Assembly: GCF_036014175.1 (NCBI RefSeq)
Contig: NZ_CP107917.1
Location: forward strand, 3,472,001-3,536,000
Length of the DNA stretch: 64,000 nt
DNA from: Streptomyces sp. NBC_00443
GTDB lineage: Bacteria > Actinomycetota > Actinomycetes > Streptomycetales > Streptomycetaceae
Direction: 5' to 3'
The notes below the pieces were generated by a model that searched no databases, was not told the origin of the DNA, and was given only the letters and a program-made list of their open reading frames with translations. Each line of letters starts with the position of its first letter. Position 1 is the first letter of the stretch. This document shows positions 37,516 through 45,781 of this stretch, one piece after another. Position numbers and translations under genes: made by a program.

Positions 37516-37539
37516 CGTGACCAGCGCGTGACCAGTAGC
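37516..37539. repeat. Right copy of the 24-bp direct repeat (putative attR)
   Basis: Identical to 19413-19436 and in the same orientation; it contains two CGTGACCAG units. It lies 127 bp upstream of the ATPase start and 236 bp from the second membrane-partner gene. A further shared 23-base block (22 identical, GGGGTGGCGGCCCCGG...) is at 37653 and 19343. Confidence 0.7.
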
Positions 37540-37775
37540 GGTCAGGAACAGCCAGAAACACCTAGATGAGGGCCGGTCTGGACAGGAAGCGCAAACTTAC
37601 GACCGGACCGCAAAACGCCTGGTCAGAGGCCATTTCTGCTTCTGTCGGGCCAGGGGTGGCGGCCCCGGTCGTCTCGCGCAGCAGAGCGTCTGTCTGAAGC
37701 ATGAGCTCGCCCCATCTGTCATCAGGAACGCCGCCACCGCCCGCGCGACGGCGGCGAGAGCGCCCTCCATGCCCT

Positions 37776-38582
37776 TCATGGCCCAGGCGGACCAGGGGTG
37801 GCCGCCCCGTCGGCCTTGTTCGTGGGCCCGTTGATGGGCCCGTTCGCCGGTCCGTTCGTGGGCCTTTTCGCCGGCCCGTTCGTGGGCCTTTTCGCCGGCC
37901 CGTTGGTGGGCCCGCTCGTCGGCCCGCTCGCCGACCCCCTCTTCGCCCCCGCCAACTGCTCGGCGCAGTACGCGGCCACCTTGTCCGCACCGCCCGCCGC
38001 CGCGACGAGCCGCTGCCAGGCCGTCGAGTCCAGGGCCTTGCCGCGGCCCTCGACCTGGTCGTACGCGCGGCACCTGGCTTCGGTGTCCTGGGCGGTGGGC
38101 GGGTGGCTGGGCTTGGCGGAGGCGGCGCCGGACGCCGCGGAGGGGTGCGCGGCGGTCGGCCGGCCGGGGGAACCGGCCGACGAGGTGGGCCTGGCCCGGT
38201 CGTCGCCGGCGCCCTCCGACGAGCCGGACGAGCCGATCGCGGCGACTGCCACGCCGCCCAGGGCGAGACTCGCGACGAACAGGGAGAGCGCGGACTTCAC
38301 CGACAGCGGCAGGCGGCGCGGCTCGCGCGGCCGCCAGTCGTCCCGGCGCCGGGTGCGTGCCCGGTGCTCCCCCGCGGCCCGGGCGGCCCGGAAGGCGGCC
38401 ACGGCACGCTGCTCACCCTCGGTGTCCCATGGGTGCCCGCGCAGTACGGCGGCGAAGAGCAGCGCCTCCAGTTCGGCGTCGTCGAGGGCCACGGCCGGGC
38501 CGGACGCATGACCCGAGGCCCTGTCGTCAGGGTGCGCACGCCGACGGCCGGGTTGTCCGCCGCCGCTCTGCCGTTCACCCAT
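37776..38582 (-). CDS. Single-pass membrane protein, paralogue of the sigma-partner at 17331
   Basis: A 268-residue protein. The cytoplasmic N-terminus includes LDDAELEALLFAAVLRGHPW, one membrane helix is SALSLFVASLALGGVAVAAI, and then comes a Ser/Pro-rich exterior. The segment ARCRAYDQVEGRGKALD to KVAAYCAEQLAGAK parallels the Cys-containing region of the protein at 17331. The C-terminus is a tandem array of GP-rich four-residue units (GPTN, GPAK, RPTN). It follows the ECF gene at 38911 with a 328-bp gap. A sigma-regulatory role is inferred from position and topology. Confidence 0.65.
   Translation of the reverse strand: MGERQSGGGQPGRRRAHPDDRASGHASGPAVALDDAELEALLFAAVLRGHPWDTEGEQRAVAAFRAARAAGEHRARTRRRDDWRPREPRRLPLSVKSALSLFVASLALGGVAVAAIGSSGSSEGAGDDRARPTSSAGSPGRPTAAHPSAASGAASAKPSHPPTAQDTEARCRAYDQVEGRGKALDSTAWQRLVAAAGGADKVAAYCAEQLAGAKRGSASGPTSGPTNGPAKRPTNGPAKRPTNGPANGPINGPTNKADGAATPGPPGP
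37806..37935. repeat. In-frame 24-bp tandem repeats in the membrane-protein tail
   Basis: The 24-bp unit beginning CCGTTCGTGGGCC at 37852 is repeated exactly at 37876 and with changes at 37900, flanked by partial 12-bp units. Translated in the minus-strand gene it gives repeating GP-containing tetrapeptides. The copy number is likely variable between strains. Confidence 0.75.
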
Positions 38583-38825
38583 GTCCGTCTTCCCGTCCCT
38601 GTCCGACCTGCTTGGTTGGCCTGTGCCGCCCTTCGGCTGCACAACCGCTGCGACCTGTGTGGCCGACGCCCACGTGACCGCTGCGGCCCATGCGCCTGAT
38701 GTGACAGTCGTTACGTTCGTGACCGCTGTGAATCACGAGCTCACAGAGCCTGTACGTCCGCCGCGCCCCGTACCACTCACCGCGCACGCCACCTCGCCTC
38801 ATCGAAGCGCCGTGGCGACCAGGCG

Positions 38826-38857
38826 CCGTATAGCCGTAGAGCCGTATAGCCGTAGTA
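38826..38857. repeat. Four 8-bp direct repeats between sigma factor and partner gene
   Basis: CCGTATAG, CCGTAGAG, CCGTATAG and CCGTAGTA lie head to tail in the 328-bp gap between 38582 and 38911. The rest of the gap shows no gene. The array could be a regulator site or simple slippage. Confidence 0.6.
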
Positions 38858-38910
38858 CCGATGCGCGATGCGCCGCAGCGCCGCCTGTCAGCCGCCGACA
38901 CCCTCACTGT

Positions 38911-39594
38911 TCATTTCGATTCCCCCAGCGTCCGAGGGCCGTCATCCGTCACACCTGCGACGCCCAGCTGCTCCGCCAGGCGCTTCAGCCCCCGGTAGGC
39001 GGCCGTGCGGACCGCGCCCGGGCGCTTGCCGAGGACGCGTGCGGCGGCGGGGCCGTCGAGGCCGACGACGACCCGGAGCAGTACGGCCTCGGCCTGGTCC
39101 TTCGGCAGCCCGCGGACCAGCTGCAGGGCGTGCTCGGTGGAGATCGACTCCAGGGCCTGGTCGTGCGTGTTCTGCGGAGCGGGCAGGTCCAGTACGTCGT
39201 GCTCCAGCGCCGACGCCCGGGGGCGAACCTTCTGCCGGCGCAGATGGTCCAGCGCCCGGTGCCGGCCGATGGTCGCCGTCCAGCCCCGGAATCCGGCACC
39301 GTCGCCCCTGAACCGGCCGAGGTCCCGGGCGATCTCCAGCCAGGCGTCGGACGCCACGTCCTCCGCGTCGTCCCCGACCAGCCCGCGCAGGTACCCGAGC
39401 AGTCCCGGGTGCACCAGCCGGTACGCGACCGCGAAGGCGGCCTCGTCACCTTCCTGAGCCCGCGCGACGGCCGCGCTCAACTCCCCGTCATGCGCGTGCC
39501 TGCGGCGGGGTTCCCCTCCCTGGCCCAAGAACTGTCCTCGTCCGTACCGGTTCGCGGCGGATTCGCACCCCGCGGTGCGGCCACCCTTTCCCAC
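38911..39594 (-). CDS. ECF-type RNA polymerase sigma factor (second pair)
   Basis: A 227-residue protein. Region 2 has LLGYLRGLVGDDAEDVASDA and HRALDHLRRQKVRPR; region 4 has LPKDQAEAVLLRVVVGLDGP and VLGKRPGAVRTAAYRGLKRL, nearly the same as the factor at 18374. GTG 39594 is the longest start; the conserved part begins about 35 residues in, so the true start may be a later GTG/TTG. It is divergent from the lipoprotein gene at 39782. Confidence 0.87.
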   Translation of the reverse strand: MGKGGRTAGCESAANRYGRGQFLGQGGEPRRRHAHDGELSAAVARAQEGDEAAFAVAYRLVHPGLLGYLRGLVGDDAEDVASDAWLEIARDLGRFRGDGAGFRGWTATIGRHRALDHLRRQKVRPRASALEHDVLDLPAPQNTHDQALESISTEHALQLVRGLPKDQAEAVLLRVVVGLDGPAAARVLGKRPGAVRTAAYRGLKRLAEQLGVAGVTDDGPRTLGESK

Positions 39595-39781
39595 GCCCCT
39601 CCACGGTCAACAGCGCCCGGCCTCACAGAAGTGTCACAGGGGCCGTAGCCGCGGCCGGACGCTACAACCATTGCCGCGCATCGGGAGTCAGAGACGCCGC
39701 GACCTGCACACAGCCCCCTCACAGGGATGGCATACGATGCGGCGCGATCCGTATAAAGTTCATATAAAGGGATGTAACGTC

Positions 39782-40666
39782 ATGTCAGTTCGCAGTCCAT
39801 TTCGCACCCTTCGCGCCATATCCCCCGTCGTCGCCCTGCTCGCGATCGGCGCGGTGGGATGCTCGGACGTCTCGGATGCCGTCGACAGTGCCAAGGACGG
39901 CGCGAAGAAGGTGGCCCGCCAGAGATCGGTGTTCTCGCTGAACGTCGGGGACTGCTACAACCCGAACAACAAGGGCGAAGGCACGGAGATCCTCGTCGAG
40001 ATCGTGCCCTGCGCCGAGGCGCACACGGGTCAGGTCGTCGGCGACTTCAAGATCGAAGAAGGGTCGAAGTACCCCGGCACCGACGCGGTCGCCGCCATCG
40101 CCGACGAGCGATGCCCGGTCGAGGCCGGGAAGTTCGCCCCCGACACCTGGGCGCTCCCGAAGGGTGTGGCCCTTCTCCACTACACCCCGACCCAGGAGAG
40201 CTGGGCGACCGGCGACCGCGCCGTGAGCTGCAGCTACACCAAGGACTCGGGCACGTTCACCGGCGCGCTGAACGCGAAGTCCCTGAAGCCCGGGCAGACC
40301 GCGTACCTGAACGGTTCGAACGCCGTCTACGAGGCGCTGTGGACCAACCAGTCCGAGAAGGACTCCGTCGAGGCGGACTTCGCCGGCTACAAGGCGCAGG
40401 CCAAGGCCGTGGCGGCCGCCCTCGACACGCACGTGAAGGGCCTGAAGGACGTCGACGGCACGGAGGTCGGCAAGCTCCGCGCGGACCTGACGAAGACGGC
40501 CGAGCAGTGGAAGAAGGCCGCGAACGCCGCCGACACGGACACGTTCTACATCGCCTACGACTCGGCCTTCACCGGCATCGACCCGAACAAGACGGTCGCC
40601 GCCCGCAAGGAACTGGGCCTGGCCACCACCGTCCCGGCCGACGAGGCGGAGGTCTGGGCGAGCTGA
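39782..40666 (+). CDS. Lipoprotein with septum-formation-like domain
   Basis: A 294-residue secreted lipoprotein. After the short basic start, the hydrophobic ISPVVALLAIGAVGC ends in a lipobox (AVGC). A Septum_form-like module follows (LNVGDCYNPNNKGEG, EIVPCAEAHTGQVVG, ERCPVEAGKF), then a helical C-terminal part. The start ATG at 39782 follows TATAAAG direct repeats and a possible -10 TACGAT near 39732. Exact role unknown; such domains are common in actinobacterial surface proteins. Confidence 0.78.
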   Translation: MSVRSPFRTLRAISPVVALLAIGAVGCSDVSDAVDSAKDGAKKVARQRSVFSLNVGDCYNPNNKGEGTEILVEIVPCAEAHTGQVVGDFKIEEGSKYPGTDAVAAIADERCPVEAGKFAPDTWALPKGVALLHYTPTQESWATGDRAVSCSYTKDSGTFTGALNAKSLKPGQTAYLNGSNAVYEALWTNQSEKDSVEADFAGYKAQAKAVAAALDTHVKGLKDVDGTEVGKLRADLTKTAEQWKKAANAADTDTFYIAYDSAFTGIDPNKTVAARKELGLATTVPADEAEVWAS

Positions 40667-40735
40667 CGCTCCCTCGGACCCGGCCGGGACCCCGCCCCCG
40701 CACGGAGCCCGGCCGGGCCATCTCCACTCCGTCGC

Positions 40736-41119
40736 CTACCGCTGTACGGCGTCCCGGCACAGCAGCCGCAGCGACCCGTCGCCCGCGAAGCACCGCCGCG
40801 CCTCGTCGACCGGATCCCACAGCCGCCCGTCGGGCGTACGGATCCAGTGGTCGCCGCCCGTCGCCCACCACTCGGCGCCGGTCTGACGGGCGATCACCTC
40901 ACCGGCGTACGCGCCGAGCCCGCGCAGCGTGTTCTCCACGGCGGCGTACGGCGTCCGTTCCCGGCGCAGCTCCTCGATCATCCGGTCGACCCGCCACAGG
41001 CTCTGCGCCGAGTAGTCGAGTCGCAGCCGCGCTCCCTCGCGCATCGTCGCCACCGCGTCCGCCGCCCACCGCACCGGCTTGGTAGCGGCTGCGGGCCTAG
41101 TCTCCTGCTGAGTCGTCAC
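40736..41119 (-). CDS. Small conserved hypothetical protein
   Basis: A 127-residue protein starting VTTQQETRPAAATKPVRWAA at GTG 41119. It contains ARLRLDYSAQSLWRVDRMIE and GAYAGEVIARQTGAEWWATG, a pattern I recall from conserved actinobacterial proteins of unknown function (a YAGEVIxR-type fold). Convergent with the lipoprotein gene. An open frame back to 41197 overlaps nothing but lacks support. Confidence 0.65.
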   Translation of the reverse strand: MTTQQETRPAAATKPVRWAADAVATMREGARLRLDYSAQSLWRVDRMIEELRRERTPYAAVENTLRGLGAYAGEVIARQTGAEWWATGGDHWIRTPDGRLWDPVDEARRCFAGDGSLRLLCRDAVQR

Positions 41120-41285
41120 ACCCTGGAAAGCGTGCCTGAACTGGGATTCGTCACCCGGATCCGGCGACTTCCCGGAACCGGTGCAGGACCGCCCCACCTC
41201 GCTCCCGGCACAGTCACAGGACTCCCCCAGGAAGCAGGTTTACGCGGGAGTGACGCTTGGCCGCTCCCGTGCGCTCCAGTCACTG

Positions 41286-41747
41286 ATGAGTCCGTACTTC
41301 CATCTCCGAGCGGTGCCGCCCTCGGCACTGCGCAACAGCGCAACCTGGTTCCAGCGCCTGTTCGAGGACGACTGGGACACCCTGCGACGACGGCTCGACC
41401 GGCACCGTGACGAGCTGCTGGACCAGCGGTACGCCGAGCAGCACGCCCTCTACGCGGGGCAGGCGCAGGACGGGCCGCGGGCCGACGTGGTCCTGGGCGG
41501 CCGGCCGGTGAAGCACCCGATGCCGGAACACCCGCCGTTCCTGATCCTCACCGCGGCACAGGTCACCCGCGTGGCCGACTACCTCGGGTCGGCCGACTTC
41601 GAGGCACTGTGGCGCCCACTGCAGACCACAGCTCCTCCCGAACCGGAAGTGCGCACCATCCTCGCGGCGGCCCACCGCGACCTGACGGCGTTCTACACCC
41701 GAACCGCGGACCACGGCGACGCGGTGGTGAAGTGCCTGCTGCGATGA
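41286..41747 (+). CDS. DUF1877 family protein
   Basis: A 153-residue protein starting MSPYFHLRAVPPSALRNSAT at ATG 41286. The N-terminal MSxYFHxRAVP and the LILTAAQVTRVADYLGSADF segment match the DUF1877 (YfbM-like) family. The C-terminus reads RDLTAFYTRTADHGDAVVKC. Function unknown. It is divergent from the small gene at 41119. The start site has a poor ribosome-binding site. Confidence 0.72.
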   Translation: MSPYFHLRAVPPSALRNSATWFQRLFEDDWDTLRRRLDRHRDELLDQRYAEQHALYAGQAQDGPRADVVLGGRPVKHPMPEHPPFLILTAAQVTRVADYLGSADFEALWRPLQTTAPPEPEVRTILAAAHRDLTAFYTRTADHGDAVVKCLLR

Positions 41748-41764
41748 AGACAAGAGCCCTGCAA

Positions 41765-41828
41765 CGCCCCAAGGGGCGCGGGGAACTGCGCGCCAAGCCC
41801 CCACGCACCAGCACCAGCACCAGCACCC
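41765..41828. repeat. Streptomyces dispersed intergenic repeat plus CCAGCA microsatellite
   Basis: A perfect palindrome CGCCCCAAGGGGCG leads into GGGGCGCGGGGAACTGCGCG (41773-41792), which recurs with one mismatch at 45543-45562. I know this sequence as a frequent intergenic repeat of Streptomyces genomes. Three to four CCAGCA-type hexamers follow. Confidence 0.7.
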
Positions 41829-41849
41829 GCCCGACAACCCCCCGCGGAG

Positions 41850-42470
41850 CTATCCGCGGAGCGTCCGCGCACGCCGGGAAACCACCGCCCGCAACACCCG
41901 CCGCCCCTCCGTCGACACCTCCAGCGCCCGGCGCAACCCGTTCGCGCCATGCCCGGCCAGGATCTCCAGGACGCTGATCTGGCGGCGCAGTTCGGCGGCG
42001 ACGAGCGGCGACATGCCCTGCGTACGGCCCTCGGCGGAGGCGGAGGTTCTCTCCGCGCGGGCCGAGCCGATCGCCTCGGGGAGGGCGTCGGCCGAGAACG
42101 CGTCGTCCTCCGCGGGGTCGAGGAGCCGGTGGATCTGCAGCGAGGCGACGGAGCAGGCGTCGGCCCAGATCCGTGCCTCGGCGGCGGACCGTACGGCCGG
42201 GGCCGCGGCCAGCATCCGCCGGGCGAGCAGGGCGGCTTCGTCCTCGACGTCCGCGTCGTCCATGACGTCGGCGACGCCCAGCTTCGCGCGTACCTGCTCC
42301 AGCAGTTCACCCCACCCGGCGGAGTCCCCGCCGTCCGCGAGGTTCGCCCACAGCGGCCGCAGCACCTCGTCGTCACCGCCGAGCAGCGGCACGCACCGAT
42401 CCAAACAAGCCAACCCGCTGGCGGCCAGTCCGCGTTCGTCGGCCTGAGCGATCAATTCCACCAGGCTCAT
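41850..42470 (-). CDS. Conserved hypothetical helical protein
   Basis: A 206-residue, mostly helical protein starting MSLVELIAQADERGLAASGL. Acidic, no membrane segments, no catalytic motif recognised. It has recurrent Ala/Leu/Asp helices (LGVADVMDDADVEDEAALLA) and ends LRAVVSRRARTLRG. The start ATG at 42470 is the first Met. Lies head-to-tail with the gene starting at 43091. I cannot assign a function. Confidence 0.65.
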   Translation of the reverse strand: MSLVELIAQADERGLAASGLACLDRCVPLLGGDDEVLRPLWANLADGGDSAGWGELLEQVRAKLGVADVMDDADVEDEAALLARRMLAAAPAVRSAAEARIWADACSVASLQIHRLLDPAEDDAFSADALPEAIGSARAERTSASAEGRTQGMSPLVAAELRRQISVLEILAGHGANGLRRALEVSTEGRRVLRAVVSRRARTLRG

Positions 42471-42587
42471 CCACGCCTCCCTAAGCGGGTCATTCCTGAG
42501 GGTCGGGGTCCCCGCACAGAACCCTGGCGAGCCCCGTCCTTTACGGAGCCCGCACTTCCCCTTACTGCGTGCAACGGCCCGGGAGTG

Positions 42588-43091
42588 TCACAGCGGCACG
42601 ACGCCGAGCCGGTCGAGCAACCGGAAGAAGAGGTTTTCGGCCAAAGGGTCCGCATCAGCGGTGAGTACGGCGACGAGCGACTCGGCGTTCACTTCGTGCC
42701 CCGCCTCGGCGGCCCAGGCGACGGCCCGCTCGGCGGCGTCGGGGGGTTCGAGGAAGTAGTCCTCGAGCGTGAGCCCCTCGCTTCCGGCGCCGAGGTACCC
42801 GGCCATCGCGCCGCGCGCGAGACAGGTCGTCCACGCCCCGCTCTCCGGCGCCGCCGCCTCCACCACCACGCAGTCGCTGTCCATGACGTACCCGAAGAGC
42901 GCGGGCGCCCCGGTCTCCAGGGCCAGGGCGTTCATGCTCCCGACGTCAGCGCCGCTGCTCGGGTACTCCCACACCTGCCACCCGCCGGGCGCCTGGGCCC
43001 GCAGGGTCATCCCCTCGGCGCCCGCCAGCGCGTCCAGCTCCGCCAGCGGCCGCTCCCCGCGGCCCACGACGAAGTACCCCCAGTACCCCAT
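42588..43091 (-). CDS. Conserved hypothetical protein
   Basis: A 167-residue protein starting MGYWGYFVVGRGERPLAELD at ATG 43091, with GGGGGAA upstream as a ribosome-binding site. It has Trp/Gly-rich beta segments (GGWQVWEYPSSG, ALFGYVMDSDCVVVEAAAPE) and an acidic C-terminal helix bundle. Similar small proteins are common in actinomycetes without known function. An open frame continues 27 codons upstream but is unlikely. Confidence 0.7.
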   Translation of the reverse strand: MGYWGYFVVGRGERPLAELDALAGAEGMTLRAQAPGGWQVWEYPSSGADVGSMNALALETGAPALFGYVMDSDCVVVEAAAPESGAWTTCLARGAMAGYLGAGSEGLTLEDYFLEPPDAAERAVAWAAEAGHEVNAESLVAVLTADADPLAENLFFRLLDRLGVVPL

Positions 43092-43180
43092 TTTCGGTTC
43101 CCCCTGGCTGTTCGGCACGGCTCGGGCCGAATACACCACAGTCGCACGGGGGTTCGCAGCCGTATCCGCCAATCCGGGGC

Positions 43181-44854
43181 TCAGCCCAGCCGGTCGGCGA
43201 GCGCCGTGAACTCGGCCCAGGACAGTTCCGGCTCACCCGCGTCCCACACCTTCTGCACCATCGCCCGCAGCGGCATCCGGATCCCGGCCGCGACCTGGGC
43301 CTGCGTCTGCGCGTTCGCCAGGTCGCACCACACGGCGAAGGACGCGCCCAGGATCTGGCCGTTGTACTTGGCGGGGACGGCCGTCGTGCCGCGCAGGACC
43401 AGCGGCGTCCACTGCTCGTAGATCCGCTGCCCCGTCGGGTAGACGAAGGTCTGCGGCTCCCCGAGCACGTAGTAGAGGAACTCGTCGTTGTAGTTGATGA
43501 CCTTGCGACCGGTACTCAGGTACTCCACCGGCGCCCGGGCGCCGATCTCCTTGCCCGTCCAGTACGCCACCTGGATGTCCTTGTCCGGCTGGACGGAGGT
43601 GTCCCGGAAGAACCCGTCGTTCCACGCCCGGGGGGTGCGGTCGTGGGCGCGGACGGTGTCGGCGCGGTCGTTGAGCCATCCGGTGGCGAGGTCGGCGACG
43701 GTGCCCCCGGAGCCGTAGGCCTCCCGGGCGGCGGCGGCGAGCTGCGGGTAGGACGCCTGGGGGTCGGAGACGACCAGCGCCTGGTACTCGTCGCCACCGA
43801 GGTGCCACTGGCTGCCGGGGAAGAGGCCCACGTACTCGTTGAGCAGATCGTCGACGATCTCGGCGGACTCGGGCTTGGAGATGTCGATGGCGCCCCGGGT
43901 CGCCACTCCGTTGACATTGCGCAGCTGAAGATCGGGGTGCGCGGCGATGACGGCGCCCAGATGCCCCGGCGAGTCGATCTCGGGCACGATCTGGATGTGC
44001 CGGCTCTGGGCCAGTTTGACGATCTTCTGGACCTGGGCCTTGGTCAGATGCTCCTGGGACACGATCTCGGGATGCGACGTGGACTCGATCCGGAATCCCT
44101 GGTCGTCGGAGAAGTGCAGCCCCAGCTGGTTGTACTTCAGGTCGCCGAGCTCCCGTACCCGGTCCTCGATCCAGTCCGCGGTGAAGTGCTTGCGCGCCAT
44201 GTCGAGCATGAACCCGCGCACCGGCTTGGCGGGCTCGTCCCGCACGACACCCTCCGGCGCCGTACCCCCGCCATGGACCTCCTGCTTGAGCGTCCGGGTC
44301 CCGTAGAAGACCCCCGCCTCACCGGGCCCGCTGATGGTCACCCGCCCGCCGCGCACGGTCATGGCGTACGACTCCGGGTCCGCACCCTCGTCGTCGTTCA
44401 GGGCCAGCCGCACGTCCCCGGCCCGCACGTCGTCCTTCTCGCCGGCGTACTTGAGCCCCAGCTCACCGGCGATGAGCCGGCCCTCGTCGGCGAGGGCCGC
44501 GTCGCTCACGACGACCCGCTCGCCCTGCGCGGGGCGCCAGCCGGGCCCACGGGCGGCGGTGTGGGAGGTCACGGCCGGGATGGTGCGCGGAGCCTTCGAG
44601 AGCGGGTACGACCGGGTGGGCGAAGGAGTCGGAGTCGTCGCCCCTCTCGGAGCGGAGGGCGAGGCGGCCTCGCCGGTCCCCGGCCCCGACCGCCGCTGCT
44701 CCGACCGGGCGGACGATCCGTCGTCGCCGGTGGCCAGGAGTCCGACACCCACCCCGGCCCCGACCGTCACGAGGACCACCGCGACGATCAGCACCCAGGT
44801 CTGCTTCAGCGCCCTCCTGGCCGATGCCCGGCGCCTGTGCTTGTGCTGGATCAC
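43181..44854 (-). CDS. Beta-N-acetylhexosaminidase (glycoside hydrolase family 20)
   Basis: A 557-residue enzyme. A basic N-terminus and hydrophobic WVLIVAVVLVTVGAGVGVGL form an uncleaved anchor or signal. After a Pro/Ser linker comes the GH20b domain, then the catalytic barrel with GFMLDMARKHF, QLGLHFSDDQGFRIE, VPEIDSPGHLGAVIA and the Asp-Glu catalytic pair in WHLGGDEYQALV. It removes terminal GlcNAc/GalNAc from glycans outside the cell by substrate-assisted catalysis. Divergent from the UraD-like gene. Confidence 0.9.
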   Translation of the reverse strand: MIQHKHRRRASARRALKQTWVLIVAVVLVTVGAGVGVGLLATGDDGSSARSEQRRSGPGTGEAASPSAPRGATTPTPSPTRSYPLSKAPRTIPAVTSHTAARGPGWRPAQGERVVVSDAALADEGRLIAGELGLKYAGEKDDVRAGDVRLALNDDEGADPESYAMTVRGGRVTISGPGEAGVFYGTRTLKQEVHGGGTAPEGVVRDEPAKPVRGFMLDMARKHFTADWIEDRVRELGDLKYNQLGLHFSDDQGFRIESTSHPEIVSQEHLTKAQVQKIVKLAQSRHIQIVPEIDSPGHLGAVIAAHPDLQLRNVNGVATRGAIDISKPESAEIVDDLLNEYVGLFPGSQWHLGGDEYQALVVSDPQASYPQLAAAAREAYGSGGTVADLATGWLNDRADTVRAHDRTPRAWNDGFFRDTSVQPDKDIQVAYWTGKEIGARAPVEYLSTGRKVINYNDEFLYYVLGEPQTFVYPTGQRIYEQWTPLVLRGTTAVPAKYNGQILGASFAVWCDLANAQTQAQVAAGIRMPLRAMVQKVWDAGEPELSWAEFTALADRLG

Positions 44855-45019
44855 ATCGCCAACCTAGGCCCTATGGGCTCAGCCCGCCGTCCGACGGCCG
44901 TCCAGCGAGCGTTCCGAAACTCTCCCGTTCGACTGAAATTCGGGCATCCGTCGGACACCTCACGTCCACACTCGGTAACGTGGCGCCACTCCTCCCCCAG
45001 AATCCTCTGTCGAAACCAC

Positions 45020-45595
45020 GTGACGCCCACACACCTTCCTGGCCGAGTCGCCATACCGTCGCTGCCCGAGCAGACCCGCACTCCACCGTCCCCGGACGCG
45101 CTGGAGGCGTTCAACGCTGCCCCTGCCGACGCGGTCCGGCGCACCCTCCTGACCTGTCTGCACAGCCCCCGCTGGGCCGACCGCCTCGCCGACCACCGCC
45201 CGTATCCCGACGTCGAGTCCCTGCTGGCGGCTTCGGACGAGGCCGCGTACGACCTGATGCCGGGCGATCTGGCTCAGGCGCTGGCCGGAGAAACGTTGCC
45301 CGTGCTGCCGACGGACGTATACGGCGCGGCCCACACGGCACTGAGCGCCGCGAGCGCCGCCTACGAGGCCAGGTTCGGACACGCGTTCGTCATCTGCGTG
45401 GACGGTCTCCCCCCGAACGAGGCCCTCGACCAAGCCCTGGCCGGTATCCGGTCACGATTGACAAACGATCCGGAAGAAGAGCGGGTCGTGGCGGCAGAGG
45501 AACTCCGCCGCCTTGCAAGGGGACGCTTGGTGGAGGTTCTGAGGGGCGCGGGGGACTGCGCGACCAGCCACAACGAGCCCGCATCCGGTGGATAA
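45020..45595 (+). CDS. UraD-like (OHCU decarboxylase fold) protein lacking the catalytic HPRIG motif
   Basis: A protein of about 191 residues. FNAAPADAVRRTLLTCLHSP, RWADRLADHRPYPDVESLLA and YEARFGHAFVICVDGLPPNE follow the fold of 2-oxo-4-hydroxy-4-carboxy-5-ureidoimidazoline decarboxylase, but the HPRIG-type catalytic loop is replaced by ALAGETLPVLP, so it may not be an enzyme. GTG 45020 is the likely start; ATG 44873 gives a longer protein. The last 15 or so codons come from a dispersed repeat (45543-45562). It precedes sdhC by 186 bp. Confidence 0.68.
   Translation: MTPTHLPGRVAIPSLPEQTRTPPSPDALEAFNAAPADAVRRTLLTCLHSPRWADRLADHRPYPDVESLLAASDEAAYDLMPGDLAQALAGETLPVLPTDVYGAAHTALSAASAAYEARFGHAFVICVDGLPPNEALDQALAGIRSRLTNDPEEERVVAAEELRRLARGRLVEVLRGAGDCATSHNEPASGG
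45540..45590. repeat. Second copy of the dispersed intergenic repeat, inside the 3' end of the UraD-like gene
   Basis: GGGGCGCGGGGGACTGCGCG at 45543-45562 matches 41773-41792 at 19 of 20 bases, followed by ACCAGCCACAACG, the usual continuation of this Streptomyces repeat. It encodes the C-terminal residues RGAGDCATSHNEP. Confidence 0.7.
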
Positions 45596-45781
45596 CCGGC
45601 CAGACCACTCCGTTAGCCGCCAATCCCCCATCCGCGTGCCACTTTGATCACATACCCAGCCCCCCGCTCAGCACCGCAGGCGACCGTGGATACGATGCCG
45701 AGGGCCGGTGGACCGTACCCGGCCGGGCCCGACCGACAGCACAAGCCGGCTGGCCCCAATCCCCGCTCCCGGAGGACTTCC

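Noticed and set aside
37562..37775. Possible gene remnant on the minus strand reading RWGELMLQTDALLRETTGAA
   Set aside because: Short, no start, no family I can name; it could be a shadow of the repeat-bearing flank, so not annotated.
43643..44872. Extension of the UraD-like frame far upstream on the plus strand
   Set aside because: The upstream part is antisense to the GH20 gene and has shadow composition; homology begins only near 45060.
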